From Candidatus Alloclostridium intestinigallinarum (GTDB taxonomy: Bacteria; Bacillota; Clostridia; Christensenellales; UBA3700): 64,000 nt of DNA. Numbering within the stretch: the stretch's first letter is position 1; each line of letters begins with the position of its first letter. Location: the NCBI GenBank assembly GCA_904382605.1, contig CAJFJA010000005.1, positions 1 through 64,000 on the forward strand, written 5' to 3'. This document shows, piece by piece, positions 24,199 through 32,838 of this stretch. Both the position numbers and the translations under genes were made by a program. Under the pieces are notes generated by a model, which searched no databases, was not told the origin of the DNA, and saw only the letters and a program-made list of their open reading frames with translations.

Positions 24199-24696
24199 AT
24201 GTATCACCCTACAATGACAATTATAGCACACAATCGCGTTGTTTACAAGGTTTTTTGCGAAATTGACATAATTTTAACAATACAAAACATAATGTTTTAA
24301 GTAATTGAGATTTCGTAAAAGATATATTTAACCGGGTGTAAAAAGAGGGTAAAAAAGCGGCGGAAACAGGCTCTTTGTCCGAAAAAGCGCAGACGGACAA
24401 TGCCGCCGGCGTCATAAAACGGCGGATGCGTATGCGTGAAAACCGTAACGAAAGGAAAAAACTGCCGGACAGCGCCGGAAGCGGAGAAAGCGAATTTTCA
24501 TGCCCGCATTAAAATCCGCACACCCGTAGCGGACCTTGGCGGAACGCTTTTATCGCACCGCTTTCGGGCGGCTTGCCCCCGCGCTTTTGCAAAACGCGGA
24601 AAGTACGGCTATTATTCGGTATTTACTTTTGTAAAAAGGCGTGTTATAATAATAAAAGAAGTGAAGGGGCAAAGCCCTTTGACTGCGGAGGGAATT
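24199..24696. other. Intergenic region before the DUF2804 gene
   Basis: No convincing gene. The DUF2804 frame stays open upstream from about 24436, but that extension has no family-like content or start signal. A promoter lies at the right end (24622-24650). Confidence 0.5.
24622..24650 (+). promoter_or_regulatory. Promoter of the DUF2804-ppa-comEC group
   Basis: TTTACT (24622-24627), 17 bases, TATAAT (24645-24650). Confidence 0.65.
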
Positions 24697-25728
24697 ATGC
24701 AGACATTACTCACGGAAGGCGATCTGCTCGATAATAACGGCAAACTTATTCAGGCGGGTTATTCCACCTATCTTGCGAAAAAATACGACAGGAGCAGGAT
24801 AAACGCGTCGAAATTCAGAATCAAGGAGTGGGATTACTACGCGGTTACGGACGGAGAAGTCTTTCTCTGCCTGACCATTGCGGATATAGGATATATTTCC
24901 ATGGCGAGCGTTTCGCTTGTGGACACCCATTCGAGGGCGTTCAAAACGCAGTCGGCAATAGGCTTACTGCCGCTGGGCAAGACGGGCTTTCCTTCCACCT
25001 ACGAAAGGGGCGACGTTTCCCTGCGTATAGGCGGGAAAAAGCTGTCCTTTGTCAACGACGGCATCTACCGCAGACTTTATTGCGAATATCCCAAATTCCG
25101 CGACGGCAAAACGCTGGTTGCGGATATAACGCTTTCCCAGCCGCAGGCGGAAAACATGGTCATAGCCACCCCGTTCAAGGAAAATGACAAGGCTTTTTAT
25201 TACAACGCCAAACTCAACTGCATGACGGCTTCCGGCTACTTCGAGCTGGGCGGAGCGCGCCGCGACTTCGACCCCGCAAAATCGCTGGCGGTGCTCGATT
25301 GGGGCAGGGGCGTGTGGACGTACGAAAATACATGGTATTGGAGCAGTCTTTCCGCATACGTGGACGGAGAGAAGTTCGGCTTTAACCTCGGCTACGGATT
25401 CGGTGACACGTCGGCGGCATCGGAAAATATGCTGTTTTATAAGGGCAAAATGCACAAGCTGGGCAGGGTGGAATTCGACATTCCCTCGTTGCCCGGCGGC
25501 GAAAGCGACTTTGAAGGGGAATGGAAGATGACGGACGACGAAGGCAGGCTCGACCTTACTTTCCGTCCCGACGTAGACAGACACGACGGCATAAGTCTGG
25601 GCGTGCTGTGCACCCGTCAGCACCAGGTGTTCGGCGGATTTTACGGCACGGCAAAGCTGGACGACGGCAGTATTATAACACTTAACGGACAAAGGGGGTT
25701 TGCGGAAAAAGTTTACAACAAATGGTAA
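24697..25728 (+). CDS. DUF2804 domain protein
   Basis: A 343-residue protein matching the DUF2804 pattern across its whole length: N-terminal 'LLTEGDLLDNNGKLIQAGYSTY', KEWDYYAV, SLVDTHSRAFKT, and the C-terminal WGRGVWTYENTWYWSSLSAYVDG..FGFNLGYGFGD followed by beta strands. Predicted mostly beta and cytoplasmic; no catalytic residues are established for the family. Start at 24697 behind GGAGGG. It heads a group with the pyrophosphatase gene 15 bases downstream. Confidence 0.85.
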   Translation: MQTLLTEGDLLDNNGKLIQAGYSTYLAKKYDRSRINASKFRIKEWDYYAVTDGEVFLCLTIADIGYISMASVSLVDTHSRAFKTQSAIGLLPLGKTGFPSTYERGDVSLRIGGKKLSFVNDGIYRRLYCEYPKFRDGKTLVADITLSQPQAENMVIATPFKENDKAFYYNAKLNCMTASGYFELGGARRDFDPAKSLAVLDWGRGVWTYENTWYWSSLSAYVDGEKFGFNLGYGFGDTSAASENMLFYKGKMHKLGRVEFDIPSLPGGESDFEGEWKMTDDEGRLDLTFRPDVDRHDGISLGVLCTRQHQVFGGFYGTAKLDDGSIITLNGQRGFAEKVYNKW

Positions 25729-25743
25729 TCCGCACAAAAAGAT

Positions 25744-26277
25744 ATGAACATTTGGCACGACCTCGATGAGAGCAGGATTGCTCCCGAAAATTTCATTGCC
25801 TGCATAGAAATTTCCAAGGGCAGTAAGAACAAATACGAAGTGGATAAGGATACGGGTATGCTCAGGCTCGACCGTATTTTGTACACGTCCACGCACTATC
25901 CCGCCAATTACGGCTTTATTCCGCGTACGTATGCCGACGACGGCGACCCGCTCGACGTGCTCGTGCTGTGCAGCGAACCGCTCGTGCCTCTTTCTCTGGT
26001 GCAGTGCTACCCGATAGGGCATATCACCATGATTGACGACGGCGCCGAGGACATTAAAGTAATCGCCGTGCCTTTCAAAGAGCCGAATATGAACTGCTAC
26101 GAGGATATATCCCAGCTTCCGCCGCATATACTCAACGAAATAAAACACTTCTTCGGCGTGTATAAACAGCTGGAAGGCAAGATAATGACCGTGCTGGAAA
26201 TATACGGCAGAAACGATACCGATAAAGTCATAGCAAAAGCTATGGCGGAATATAAAGCCCGATACGTGAAAGATTAA
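25744..26277 (+). CDS. ppa: Inorganic pyrophosphatase (family I)
   Basis: A 177-residue soluble family I enzyme that hydrolyses pyrophosphate released by biosynthesis. Conserved residues are in place: substrate lysine in SKNKYEVDKDTG, HYPANYGFIPRTYADDGDPLDVLVL with the DxDPxD metal-binding aspartates, DDGAEDIKVIAVP, and a late 'HFF..YK.LEGK' block. It lies 15 bases after DUF2804 and 1 base before the ComEC-like gene, so it is probably co-transcribed. Confidence 0.95.
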   Translation: MNIWHDLDESRIAPENFIACIEISKGSKNKYEVDKDTGMLRLDRILYTSTHYPANYGFIPRTYADDGDPLDVLVLCSEPLVPLSLVQCYPIGHITMIDDGAEDIKVIAVPFKEPNMNCYEDISQLPPHILNEIKHFFGVYKQLEGKIMTVLEIYGRNDTDKVIAKAMAEYKARYVKD

Positions 26278-26278
26278 A

Positions 26279-27802
26279 ATGACCAGATTGTCGATTTATC
26301 GCCCTCCGCTGTGGGTAGCGGCAGGCATTGCCGTGGGTATCTCCTCGGCATTTTTCTTGCCTGTGCTGGCTACAGCCGCCCTAACAGTGCTGTTTTGCAT
26401 TGTTTCCCTTATTATGTTTGTAACGGGAAGGGTGAAAAAGGAGTTTGTGCTGTTTTCCGCGGGACTGTTTCTCGGCGCAATGGCAGCCACTTTGTATGCG
26501 GCGCTTTTCCCGTCGGGCAGCTATGAAGGCGATATTGCAGGCAGGATAACTGACGCGTCTAACTGCAACTCTTACGGAGAGTGCACGCTTGTGGACGGCG
26601 GATACCTTCTGGAGCTGGACAGCCTTACGGTGAACGGCGAAAGCGTGCGGGGTAAGGCGAGTTTGTATCTTCCGTTTTACGTGCGCGGGGATATGGACGT
26701 GGGCGAGTACGTACGTTTTACGGGCAGTCTGACGGGCGCGGAGTTTTCCGCAGGCGAATACGACAGCCTTATGGGCGCGAAATACGGAGTATATTACACG
26801 GCGGCGGTTTCCGATTACGCGTTTTCGCTCACTCCCGGCAAGGTGACGGCGGTGGAACAGGTGCGCTTTGCGGTGAGGAACGCGCTTTTGGACAACTGCA
26901 ACGGCGTGACCGCCAACTTTTTGTTCGCCATGATTTTCGGCGACACTTCCTATCTTTCTTATTCCGTGGCGGATTCCTTCCGCAATACGGGCACGGCGCA
27001 CCTTTTCGCCGTTTCGGGTCTGCACGTGGCGCTCTTGTTTTACGCGTGCAGTGCGCTTCTGAATAAAATTCGCATGCCCAAAGTTATAGCGTTCGGAATA
27101 GACTGCTTTATTCTTATAGGGTACAGCGCGCTTTGTTCTTTTTCGCCTTCGGTTTTAAGAAGCGCGGTGATGATTCTGGTAAGCGTGCTTTGCAAAATGG
27201 GTTTCGAGAGGTACGACGCACTTACCGCAGGCGGTATTTCCGCAAGTCTGCTCCTGCTTTGCGCTCCGTACTTTTTATTCGACGCGGGCTTTTTGATGAG
27301 TTACGGCGCTGTGTTCGGCATTATCGGAACGATGAAGCCCGTTTCAAACGTACTGCGCAAAGTGCTGTGGCGCCCCTTGGCGGACGGAATCGCCATAACG
27401 ATTTCTTCCAATATAGGCTTACTGCCGTTTATGTTCCTCTACTTCGGAACGGTGCCGCTCGCCACCATTCCCGTAAATCTGATAGTTTGTCCGCTCACTT
27501 CGCTTTTCTATCCCTTTCTGCTCGCCGCCACCGTGCTTACCACGGTAATTCCGCAACTCGGCACGTTGCTCACGGTTGCCGCAGTGCCTACTTACTATGC
27601 CATTCGTTTCGTGCAGGCGGCGGCAGAGGTTTCTTCCGTCGCGCTCAACGCCACTTTTTCACCGCTTTTGTGCGTTTATTACTATCCGCTTCTTGCATGC
27701 GCTTCCACCTTCTCCGTTGCGCCGTCAACTATCAAAAAGGTATGCGCGCTTTTGTGCCTTATAATCGTGGTTATCGCCTGTTTTGTCGTCGTTCCCGTGT
27801 AG
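26279..27802 (+). CDS. ComEC/Rec2-like membrane channel, lacking the C-terminal nuclease domain
   Basis: A 507-residue polytopic membrane protein of the ComEC/Rec2 family, which forms the inner channel for single-stranded DNA uptake. The N-terminus has membrane helices and a soluble DUF4131 part (GYLLELDSLTVNGESVRGKASLYLPFYVRGDMDVGEYVRFTG). The competence domain follows with NTGTAHLFAVSGLHVALLFYACS and FSPSVLRSAVMILVSVL. It stops after the last helices at IIVVIACFVVVPV. Typical Bacillota ComEC carries a further metallo-beta-lactamase domain of some 250-300 residues that is absent here. No frame remnant of it is recognisable downstream. It starts 1 base past the ppa stop codon. Confidence 0.85.
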   Translation: MTRLSIYRPPLWVAAGIAVGISSAFFLPVLATAALTVLFCIVSLIMFVTGRVKKEFVLFSAGLFLGAMAATLYAALFPSGSYEGDIAGRITDASNCNSYGECTLVDGGYLLELDSLTVNGESVRGKASLYLPFYVRGDMDVGEYVRFTGSLTGAEFSAGEYDSLMGAKYGVYYTAAVSDYAFSLTPGKVTAVEQVRFAVRNALLDNCNGVTANFLFAMIFGDTSYLSYSVADSFRNTGTAHLFAVSGLHVALLFYACSALLNKIRMPKVIAFGIDCFILIGYSALCSFSPSVLRSAVMILVSVLCKMGFERYDALTAGGISASLLLLCAPYFLFDAGFLMSYGAVFGIIGTMKPVSNVLRKVLWRPLADGIAITISSNIGLLPFMFLYFGTVPLATIPVNLIVCPLTSLFYPFLLAATVLTTVIPQLGTLLTVAAVPTYYAIRFVQAAAEVSSVALNATFSPLLCVYYYPLLACASTFSVAPSTIKKVCALLCLIIVVIACFVVVPV

Positions 27803-27941
27803 GGAATACTTTCGGTTTCGGCAAAATTTCTTTATTTCGGGCTTCGGCAATATGGCGCAGTTCTGATAAAACTTTGCAGAAAAACATTAAAGTAATCCCT
27901 GATAAAAAGAAGCGGGATAAACCCGCGTCCTTTCGTTAAAT

Positions 27942-28574
27942 TTACTTATTCAAAAAACCGTTTAACAGCGCGCTTACCAGCGAACGCGTTATTTCGCGGA
28001 CGGAGTAGGTTTCGTATTTCACGCCCGCGCTTTCCATGGCGCGTTTTTGTTTTTCCGTGACGGCGGTGTACGGATACACTCCGAACATAAAAGGGTACAC
28101 AGCATATAAAAAACGGGTATGTTCGTCCGCGGTAAGGGAAGGGAAGAATCGGGCGAGGCAGTCGCGCGTGGCTTGCAGGGCTTCGCCGTATGCGCGCTTG
28201 AACGAAGTAAGGTTTTCTTCGCGGCTGCCCGCTTCCAGGTCGTATAAGTTCATCGACACGAGTTTTAGCATACGTCCGCGCCGCGAAAGGGCGGAAGAAA
28301 ATGCTTCGGCAAATTCGTCCACGGTCATCGACTTGTTTTCTGAGATGCGCTTTTGATCTTCCGTCCAGCAACGGTATTCGCGTTCGAGCAGGGCGAGGAA
28401 TATCTCCTCGCGCGTGTCGAAGTAGTTGTAAATTGACGTGCGCGTAAAAGAGGTGCGCGCGCTGATTTTGCCCAGCGTTATCTCCTTATAGGGCATCACG
28501 TCATACAGCTCCGCGCATGCGGACACTATCTCTTCGCGGCGCGCTTTTGTGAGTTCTTCGGAAATTATAGCCAT
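27942..28574 (-). CDS. TetR/AcrR family transcriptional regulator
   Basis: A 210-residue regulator with N-terminal helix-turn-helix ITLGKISARTSFTRTSIYNYFDTREEIFLALLEREY and an all-helical C-terminal domain. It lies 1 base downstream of the flavodoxin gene and close to the Fe-ADH gene, whose promoter carries two TTGACA-type palindromes that fit a TetR dimer. Control of the alcohol dehydrogenase and flavodoxin by this protein is an inference from position and operator symmetry. Confidence 0.9.
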   Translation of the reverse strand: MAIISEELTKARREEIVSACAELYDVMPYKEITLGKISARTSFTRTSIYNYFDTREEIFLALLEREYRCWTEDQKRISENKSMTVDEFAEAFSSALSRRGRMLKLVSMNLYDLEAGSREENLTSFKRAYGEALQATRDCLARFFPSLTADEHTRFLYAVYPFMFGVYPYTAVTEKQKRAMESAGVKYETYSVREITRSLVSALLNGFLNK

Positions 28575-28575
28575 A

Positions 28576-29040
28576 TCACTTAATTATTTCCTTTGCCCAG
28601 GCTCCCGCACCGCGGTTTACGAGCTTGCCTTTTACCCAGACAGCGGTAGGACATACCTCTTTCATATGCCTTTCCGAGCCTTCTATGCCGCTTCCGCCCG
28701 AGGTGGCGAAGGGAATTATCTTCTTGCCGGAAAAATTGCCGCTTTCAAGGAAAGTGTCTATTATGGCGGGTTCCCTGTACCACCACACGGGGAAGCCGAC
28801 AAACACCGTATCGTAGGGCGCAACGTCGATATCCGCCGCCATTTCGGGACGGCAGTTCATGTCCTTGCTCTCCAGGGTGGTGCGGCTTTTTTTGTCCATC
28901 CAGTTGAGGTCTGCGGAAGTGTAGGGCACGGCGGGTTTGATTTCCGCTATATCCGCGCCTACGCTCGAAGCGATTTCTTTCGCGGCGCGTGCCGTAACGC
29001 CGCTTGCCGAAAAGTAAGTTACCAAAATTTTGTTATCCAT
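28576..29040 (-). CDS. Flavodoxin
   Basis: A 154-residue FMN protein. The N-terminal phosphate loop is TYFSASGVTARAA (T-x-S-x-S-x-T/A type). YDTVFVGFPVWWYREPAIIDTFLE supplies the tryptophan/tyrosine that sandwich the flavin, and PFATSGGSGIEGSE the 90s loop. The pattern is that of the long-chain flavodoxin_4 group often linked to oxidoreductases. AAGGTGAATT stands before the ATG. It is co-transcribed with the tetR gene behind it. Confidence 0.9.
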   Translation of the reverse strand: MDNKILVTYFSASGVTARAAKEIASSVGADIAEIKPAVPYTSADLNWMDKKSRTTLESKDMNCRPEMAADIDVAPYDTVFVGFPVWWYREPAIIDTFLESGNFSGKKIIPFATSGGSGIEGSERHMKEVCPTAVWVKGKLVNRGAGAWAKEIIK

Positions 29041-29066
29041 AATTCACCTTCTGTTTGATTTTTCCG

Positions 29067-29145
29067 CCCCTGCCCTTAAATTTCAAAGGCAGGGGTGGGA
29101 TTTTTACCGTCCCTGCCGCCGAAAAAGCGGGGCAGGGGCGGAATT
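29067..29145. terminator. Twin CCCCTGCC hairpins between Fe-ADH and flavodoxin
   Basis: CCCCTGCC/GGCAGGGG (29067-29095) and CCCTGCC/GGCAGGG (29111-29136) form two consecutive hairpins with nearly the same stem, each with an A/T-rich flank. They probably reduce or end transcription out of the Fe-ADH gene on the minus strand. Confidence 0.6.
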
Positions 29146-29150
29146 TTTTA

Positions 29151-30317
29151 TTAAAGACTTTCTCTGAATATCTGCGCTATCTCTTCGGGCGTAAGTTTTT
29201 TATACCCGCCGTCCATGATGAGCGTGCTCTTCGTTAAGCCTTCTATCATGCCTTCGTTTGCGCCCAGCTCGGTGATGTTCATGGCAAGGGAGAGTTCCTT
29301 CATCCACTTTTCCATTTCTTCAAGTCCTTCCTTTGCCACCTGAATATCGCTCTTGCCTTCGGGATTTATGCCCCATACGTTGATTGCAAAGCGCCTGAAT
29401 TTCTGTACGCCGTAGGGGAGAATGTGGCGGTAGTAGGGAAGGGAAACCGCCGACAGCGTCATGCCGTGCGTGGCGTTTGTATAAGCGCCGACCGCCTGAC
29501 CCAGCATGTGCACCATCCAGTCCGTGCTCTTGCCGCAGGAGACCAGAGTGTTGAGCGCCCAGGTAGCCGTCCACATAATGTTACTGCGCGCCTCGTAATT
29601 TTGCATATCCTTATTCGCTATGCGCGAAGAGGCGAGCAGACTGCGCATAAGTCCTTCCGAGATGTAGTCGGAAGTGTTGTCGTCTTCGCCCGAAAAATAC
29701 TGCTCGCATATGTGGTTGAATATGTCGTATATGCCCGCCACCATCTGATAGTGGGGAAGAGTGAGCGTAAATTCGGGATTGAGAACAGAAAATTTGGGCA
29801 TAACTTCCGTGCCGAAGACGTGCCCCACTTTCATCTTGGTATCGGTGTTGGTGATAACGCTGCCGCCGTTCATCTCGCTGCCCGTGCCCACCATGGTAAG
29901 CACACAGCCTACGGGAATTATTTTGCAGTCCGGCTCTTCGAATTTCACATAATATTTGTCCCATATGTCGCCTTCGCAGTTTACGGAAACGGACACCGCT
30001 TTGGCGTAGTCGCATACGCTTCCGCCGCCTACCGCAAGCAGAAAGTCCGCCTTGTGTTTGCGCGCAATATCCACGCCTTCAAGCAGTTTTTTATAGGTGG
30101 GGTTGGGCATAACGCCGGAAATCTCCGCCACGTTTTTGCCGCAGTCTTTCAAAATAGCCGTCACCTTGTCGTATATCCCGTTTTTCTTAATAGAGCCGCC
30201 GCCGTATATGAGCACCACGTTTTTGCCGTATTTGTCCAGCTCGCCCTTTAAGCAGCCCAGAGAATCTTTGCCGAAATAAAGCCTTGTGGGATTGCAGTAA
30301 GTAAAGTTGCCTAACAT
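29151..30317 (-). CDS. Iron-containing alcohol dehydrogenase (butanol dehydrogenase type)
   Basis: A 388-residue group III alcohol dehydrogenase that reduces aldehydes with NAD(P)H. The start at 30317 is fixed by GGAGG upstream; the frame extends further but without support. N-terminus FTYCNPTRLYFGKDSLG and VVLIYGGGSIKKNGIYDKV match the BdhA/YqhD branch. The dinucleotide GGGSVCDYAKA, GSEMNGGSVITN, and metal-binding histidines in IYDIFNHICEQYF, WMVHMLGQ and THGMTLS are seen. YqhD-like enzymes detoxify reactive aldehydes; BdhA-like ones ferment. Two TetR-type operators overlap its promoter, which favours an inducible, perhaps stress-related role. Confidence 0.92.
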   Translation of the reverse strand: MLGNFTYCNPTRLYFGKDSLGCLKGELDKYGKNVVLIYGGGSIKKNGIYDKVTAILKDCGKNVAEISGVMPNPTYKKLLEGVDIARKHKADFLLAVGGGSVCDYAKAVSVSVNCEGDIWDKYYVKFEEPDCKIIPVGCVLTMVGTGSEMNGGSVITNTDTKMKVGHVFGTEVMPKFSVLNPEFTLTLPHYQMVAGIYDIFNHICEQYFSGEDDNTSDYISEGLMRSLLASSRIANKDMQNYEARSNIMWTATWALNTLVSCGKSTDWMVHMLGQAVGAYTNATHGMTLSAVSLPYYRHILPYGVQKFRRFAINVWGINPEGKSDIQVAKEGLEEMEKWMKELSLAMNITELGANEGMIEGLTKSTLIMDGGYKKLTPEEIAQIFRESL

Positions 30318-30365
30318 ATATACCTCCGTAAGATATAGTTTGCGTTCCGCGCCCGGAAGGCGCGG

Positions 30366-30380
30366 TTGACACTCTGTCAA
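30366..30380. promoter_or_regulatory. Operator O2 of the Fe-ADH gene
   Basis: TTGACACTCTGTCAA, a palindrome with one mismatch pair at the centre flank, lies at the predicted +1 of the Fe-ADH promoter and 36 bases from its twin. Confidence 0.65.
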
Positions 30381-30387
30381 CGCAATT

Positions 30388-30416
30388 ATTGTACCGCTGT
30401 TTTGACACGGTGTCAA
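30388..30416 (-). promoter_or_regulatory. Fe-ADH promoter with operator O1 over the -35 box
   Basis: Minus strand TTGACA (30411-30416), 17 bases, TACAAT (30388-30393). The perfect palindrome TTGACACGGTGTCAA (30402-30416) covers the -35 hexamer. Confidence 0.8.
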
Positions 30417-30634
30417 TATATTTTTCGTAAAATTTTTTCTTCCGCAACATTATCCGCGTCCGGATAAAACCGCGCCTTCTGCGGATATTGTGAAAAGCGG
30501 CGGGGCAAACAAGCGGAATGTCTTGAAAATTCTCCGCGCCGCAATAAAGCCGTTTTCCGGAAGGGTAAATCCGCGTCCGGGCGTTGCGCGCTCTGTTTTC
30601 AACCGCGGCAAGCGTATTCCGCGGCGTTTTATAT

Positions 30635-30663
30635 TTGACTTTTATCCCGCAATGTACTAATAT
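30635..30663 (+). promoter_or_regulatory. asnA promoter
   Basis: TTGACT (30635-30640), 17 bases, TAATAT (30658-30663), 30 bases before the ATG. The 200 bases further left hold no recognised riboswitch or T-box. Confidence 0.6.
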
Positions 30664-30693
30664 TATTGTATATTATTACCTTTCGGAGGCTTT

Positions 30694-31686
30694 ATGCAGG
30701 GCAAATACACCGCGCCGATGGATCTCATCACGACCCAAAAGGCGATTAAATTCACCAAAGACACGTTCGAGCGCAATCTTGCGCACGCGCTGGAGCTCAC
30801 CCGCGTATCCGCACCGCTGTTTGTGTTGCGCGACAGCGGTCTTAACGACAATCTCAACGGCTACGAACGCGCCGTATCTTTCGACATATTGCAGACGGGC
30901 AAGACCGCGGAAGTGGTGCATTCGCTTGCAAAGTGGAAGAGGTACGCGTTGCGCCAATACGGTTTTCCCGTGCATAAAGGGCTTTATACGGATATGAACG
31001 CAATCCGCCGCGACGAAGTGTGCGACGCACTGCATTCCATATATGTGGATCAGTGGGACTGGGAAAAGGTCATCACCGCGGAAGACAGAACGGTGGAATA
31101 TCTGCGTGATACGGTCATGCGCATTTACGGGGCTATCCGCGAAACGGCGGCGCAGGCTTGCGAAAAATACGGCGTACTGCAAAACTTTTTAAGCGAGGAG
31201 ATAACTTTCGTCACCACTCAGGAGCTTGAAGATATGTATCCCGACCTTATGCCGTCCGAGCGCGAAACCGCGTTCGTGCGCGAGCGGGGCGCGGCGTTTA
31301 TCTGCGGCATAGGCGCGCCGCTCAAATCGGGCAAACCGCACGACGGCAGGGCGCCCGACTACGACGACTGGGCGCTTAACGGCGATATAGTGCTTTACTA
31401 TCCCGTGCTTGACAGGGCTTTCGAAGTATCCAGCATGGGCATTAGGGTGGACGCGAAGTCGCTGTCCGAACAGCTTAAAGCGGCGGGCGCGGAAGGCAGG
31501 GCGAAACTGCCTTATCATACGGAACTTCTTGCGGGGCGTCTGCCTCTTACCATAGGCGGCGGCATAGGTCAGTCAAGGCTGTGCATGTACATTCTCAACC
31601 GCGCGCATATCGGCGAGGTACAGGCGAGCATCTGGCCCGAATGGGAAAGAAAGAGCTGTCTTGAAAAGGGCATAACTCTGCTGTAA
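30694..31686 (+). CDS. asnA: Aspartate-ammonia ligase
   Basis: A 330-residue class II tRNA-synthetase-like enzyme that makes asparagine from aspartate, ammonia and ATP. Family signatures include TQKAIKFTKDTFERNLAHALELTRVSAPLFV, the aspartate site NDNLNGYERAVSFD, HSLAKWKRYAL, DQWDWEKVI, and the C-terminal LPLTIGGGIGQSRLCMYIL with the motif 3 arginine. Full length. Start behind CGGAGG. It begins a row asnA-ychF-argS with short gaps (16 and 44 bases). Confidence 0.96.
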   Translation: MQGKYTAPMDLITTQKAIKFTKDTFERNLAHALELTRVSAPLFVLRDSGLNDNLNGYERAVSFDILQTGKTAEVVHSLAKWKRYALRQYGFPVHKGLYTDMNAIRRDEVCDALHSIYVDQWDWEKVITAEDRTVEYLRDTVMRIYGAIRETAAQACEKYGVLQNFLSEEITFVTTQELEDMYPDLMPSERETAFVRERGAAFICGIGAPLKSGKPHDGRAPDYDDWALNGDIVLYYPVLDRAFEVSSMGIRVDAKSLSEQLKAAGAEGRAKLPYHTELLAGRLPLTIGGGIGQSRLCMYILNRAHIGEVQASIWPEWERKSCLEKGITLL

Positions 31687-31702
31687 GAAAAAAGGAGATA
31701 TT

Positions 31703-32794
31703 ATGAAACTCGGTGTTGTAGGTCTGCCCAACGTGGGCAAGAGTACGCTTTTCAACGCGATAACCCAGGCGGGCGCGGAGTGCGCCAACTATCCGTTCTG
31801 CACCATAGAACCCAACGTGGGCGTGGTTGCCGTGCCGGACGAGCGGCTTGACAAGCTGGCTGCGCTTTATAACAGTAAAAAAGTAACGCCCACGGTGCTG
31901 GAATTCGTGGATATAGCCGGACTTGTAAAGGGTGCTTCCCACGGCGAAGGTCTGGGCAACAAATTCCTCTCGCACATACGCGAAACGGACGCAATCGTGC
32001 ACGTGGTGCGCTGTTTCGACGACGAGAATATCACGCACGTCGACGGCAGCGTAAATCCTCTGCGCGACATTGAAACGATAGAGTACGAACTTATCTTCGC
32101 CGATATGGAAACGGTGCAGAAGCGTAGCGCGAAGGCGCGCACTTCCGCAAAGGGCGGCGACAAAAAGTACGCCTGGGAAGCGGACGTTCTGGACGGCGTT
32201 TACGCCAAATTGGAGCAGGGCATTCCCGCGCGCATGATGGATTTTACCGAAGAAGAGCGCGAAGTTGTGGATAACTGTTTCCTGCTCACGGAAAAGCCCG
32301 TCATCTATGCCGCGAATATCGCCGAAAGCGAAATAGGCCAGCCGGATAACGACTATGTGAAAGCGGTGAAAAAGTATGCGGAAGAACACCGCTCGGACGC
32401 GATAGTTCTCTGCGCCAAAATAGAAGAAGACCTTGCGGGCATGGGCGACGAGGACAAGGCAATGTTCCGTGAAGAGCTGGGCTTGAAGGAAAGCGGCCTC
32501 GACGTGCTCGTAAAGGCGTGCTACAAACTGCTGGGACTTATCAGCTACCTCACCGCGGGAGAAAAGGAAACGAGAGCCTGGACGATAAAAGAAGGCACCA
32601 AGGCGCCCCAGGCGGCGGGCAAGATACACAGCGACTTTGAAAAGGGATTTATCCGCGCGGAAGTTGTGGATTGGCGCACTTTGCTCGAATGCGGCTCCTA
32701 TACCGCCGCAAAGGAAAAGGGCAAGGTACGCAGCGAAGGCAAGGATTACGTGGTAAAAGACGGCGACGTCATCTTGTTCCGCTTTAACGTGTAG
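31703..32794 (+). CDS. ychF: Redox-regulated ATPase YchF
   Basis: A 363-residue OBG-family protein that prefers ATP and binds ribosomes. The G1 loop is [12 protein letters not shown] (residues 8-19), G3 is [10 protein letters not shown] and a conserved [16 protein letters not shown] follows. The helical coiled-coil insert and the C-terminal TGS domain ([32 protein letters not shown] ... [13 protein letters not shown]) are complete. AAAGGAG precedes the ATG. Lies between asnA and argS. Confidence 0.97.
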   Translation: MKLGVVGLPNVGKSTLFNAITQAGAECANYPFCTIEPNVGVVAVPDERLDKLAALYNSKKVTPTVLEFVDIAGLVKGASHGEGLGNKFLSHIRETDAIVHVVRCFDDENITHVDGSVNPLRDIETIEYELIFADMETVQKRSAKARTSAKGGDKKYAWEADVLDGVYAKLEQGIPARMMDFTEEEREVVDNCFLLTEKPVIYAANIAESEIGQPDNDYVKAVKKYAEEHRSDAIVLCAKIEEDLAGMGDEDKAMFREELGLKESGLDVLVKACYKLLGLISYLTAGEKETRAWTIKEGTKAPQAAGKIHSDFEKGFIRAEVVDWRTLLECGSYTAAKEKGKVRSEGKDYVVKDGDVILFRFNV

Positions 32795-32838
32795 GGCGGC
32801 TCAACAGAAATAAAAGACCCGGGAGGGCGGGGATAAAA

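Noticed and set aside
24436..24696. N-terminal extension of the DUF2804 protein
   Set aside because: The upstream codons show no domain-like content, while the ATG at 24697 has GGAGGG and a promoter ends just before it.
27133..27939. 268-codon frame overlapping comEC in another frame
   Set aside because: Basic, low-information sequence covering the ComEC membrane helices; no start signal and no family motif.
30418..30693. Possible T-box or riboswitch before asnA
   Set aside because: The G/C-rich leader contains no recognisable T-box sequence or other riboswitch core, and the promoter lies only about 30 bases before the gene.
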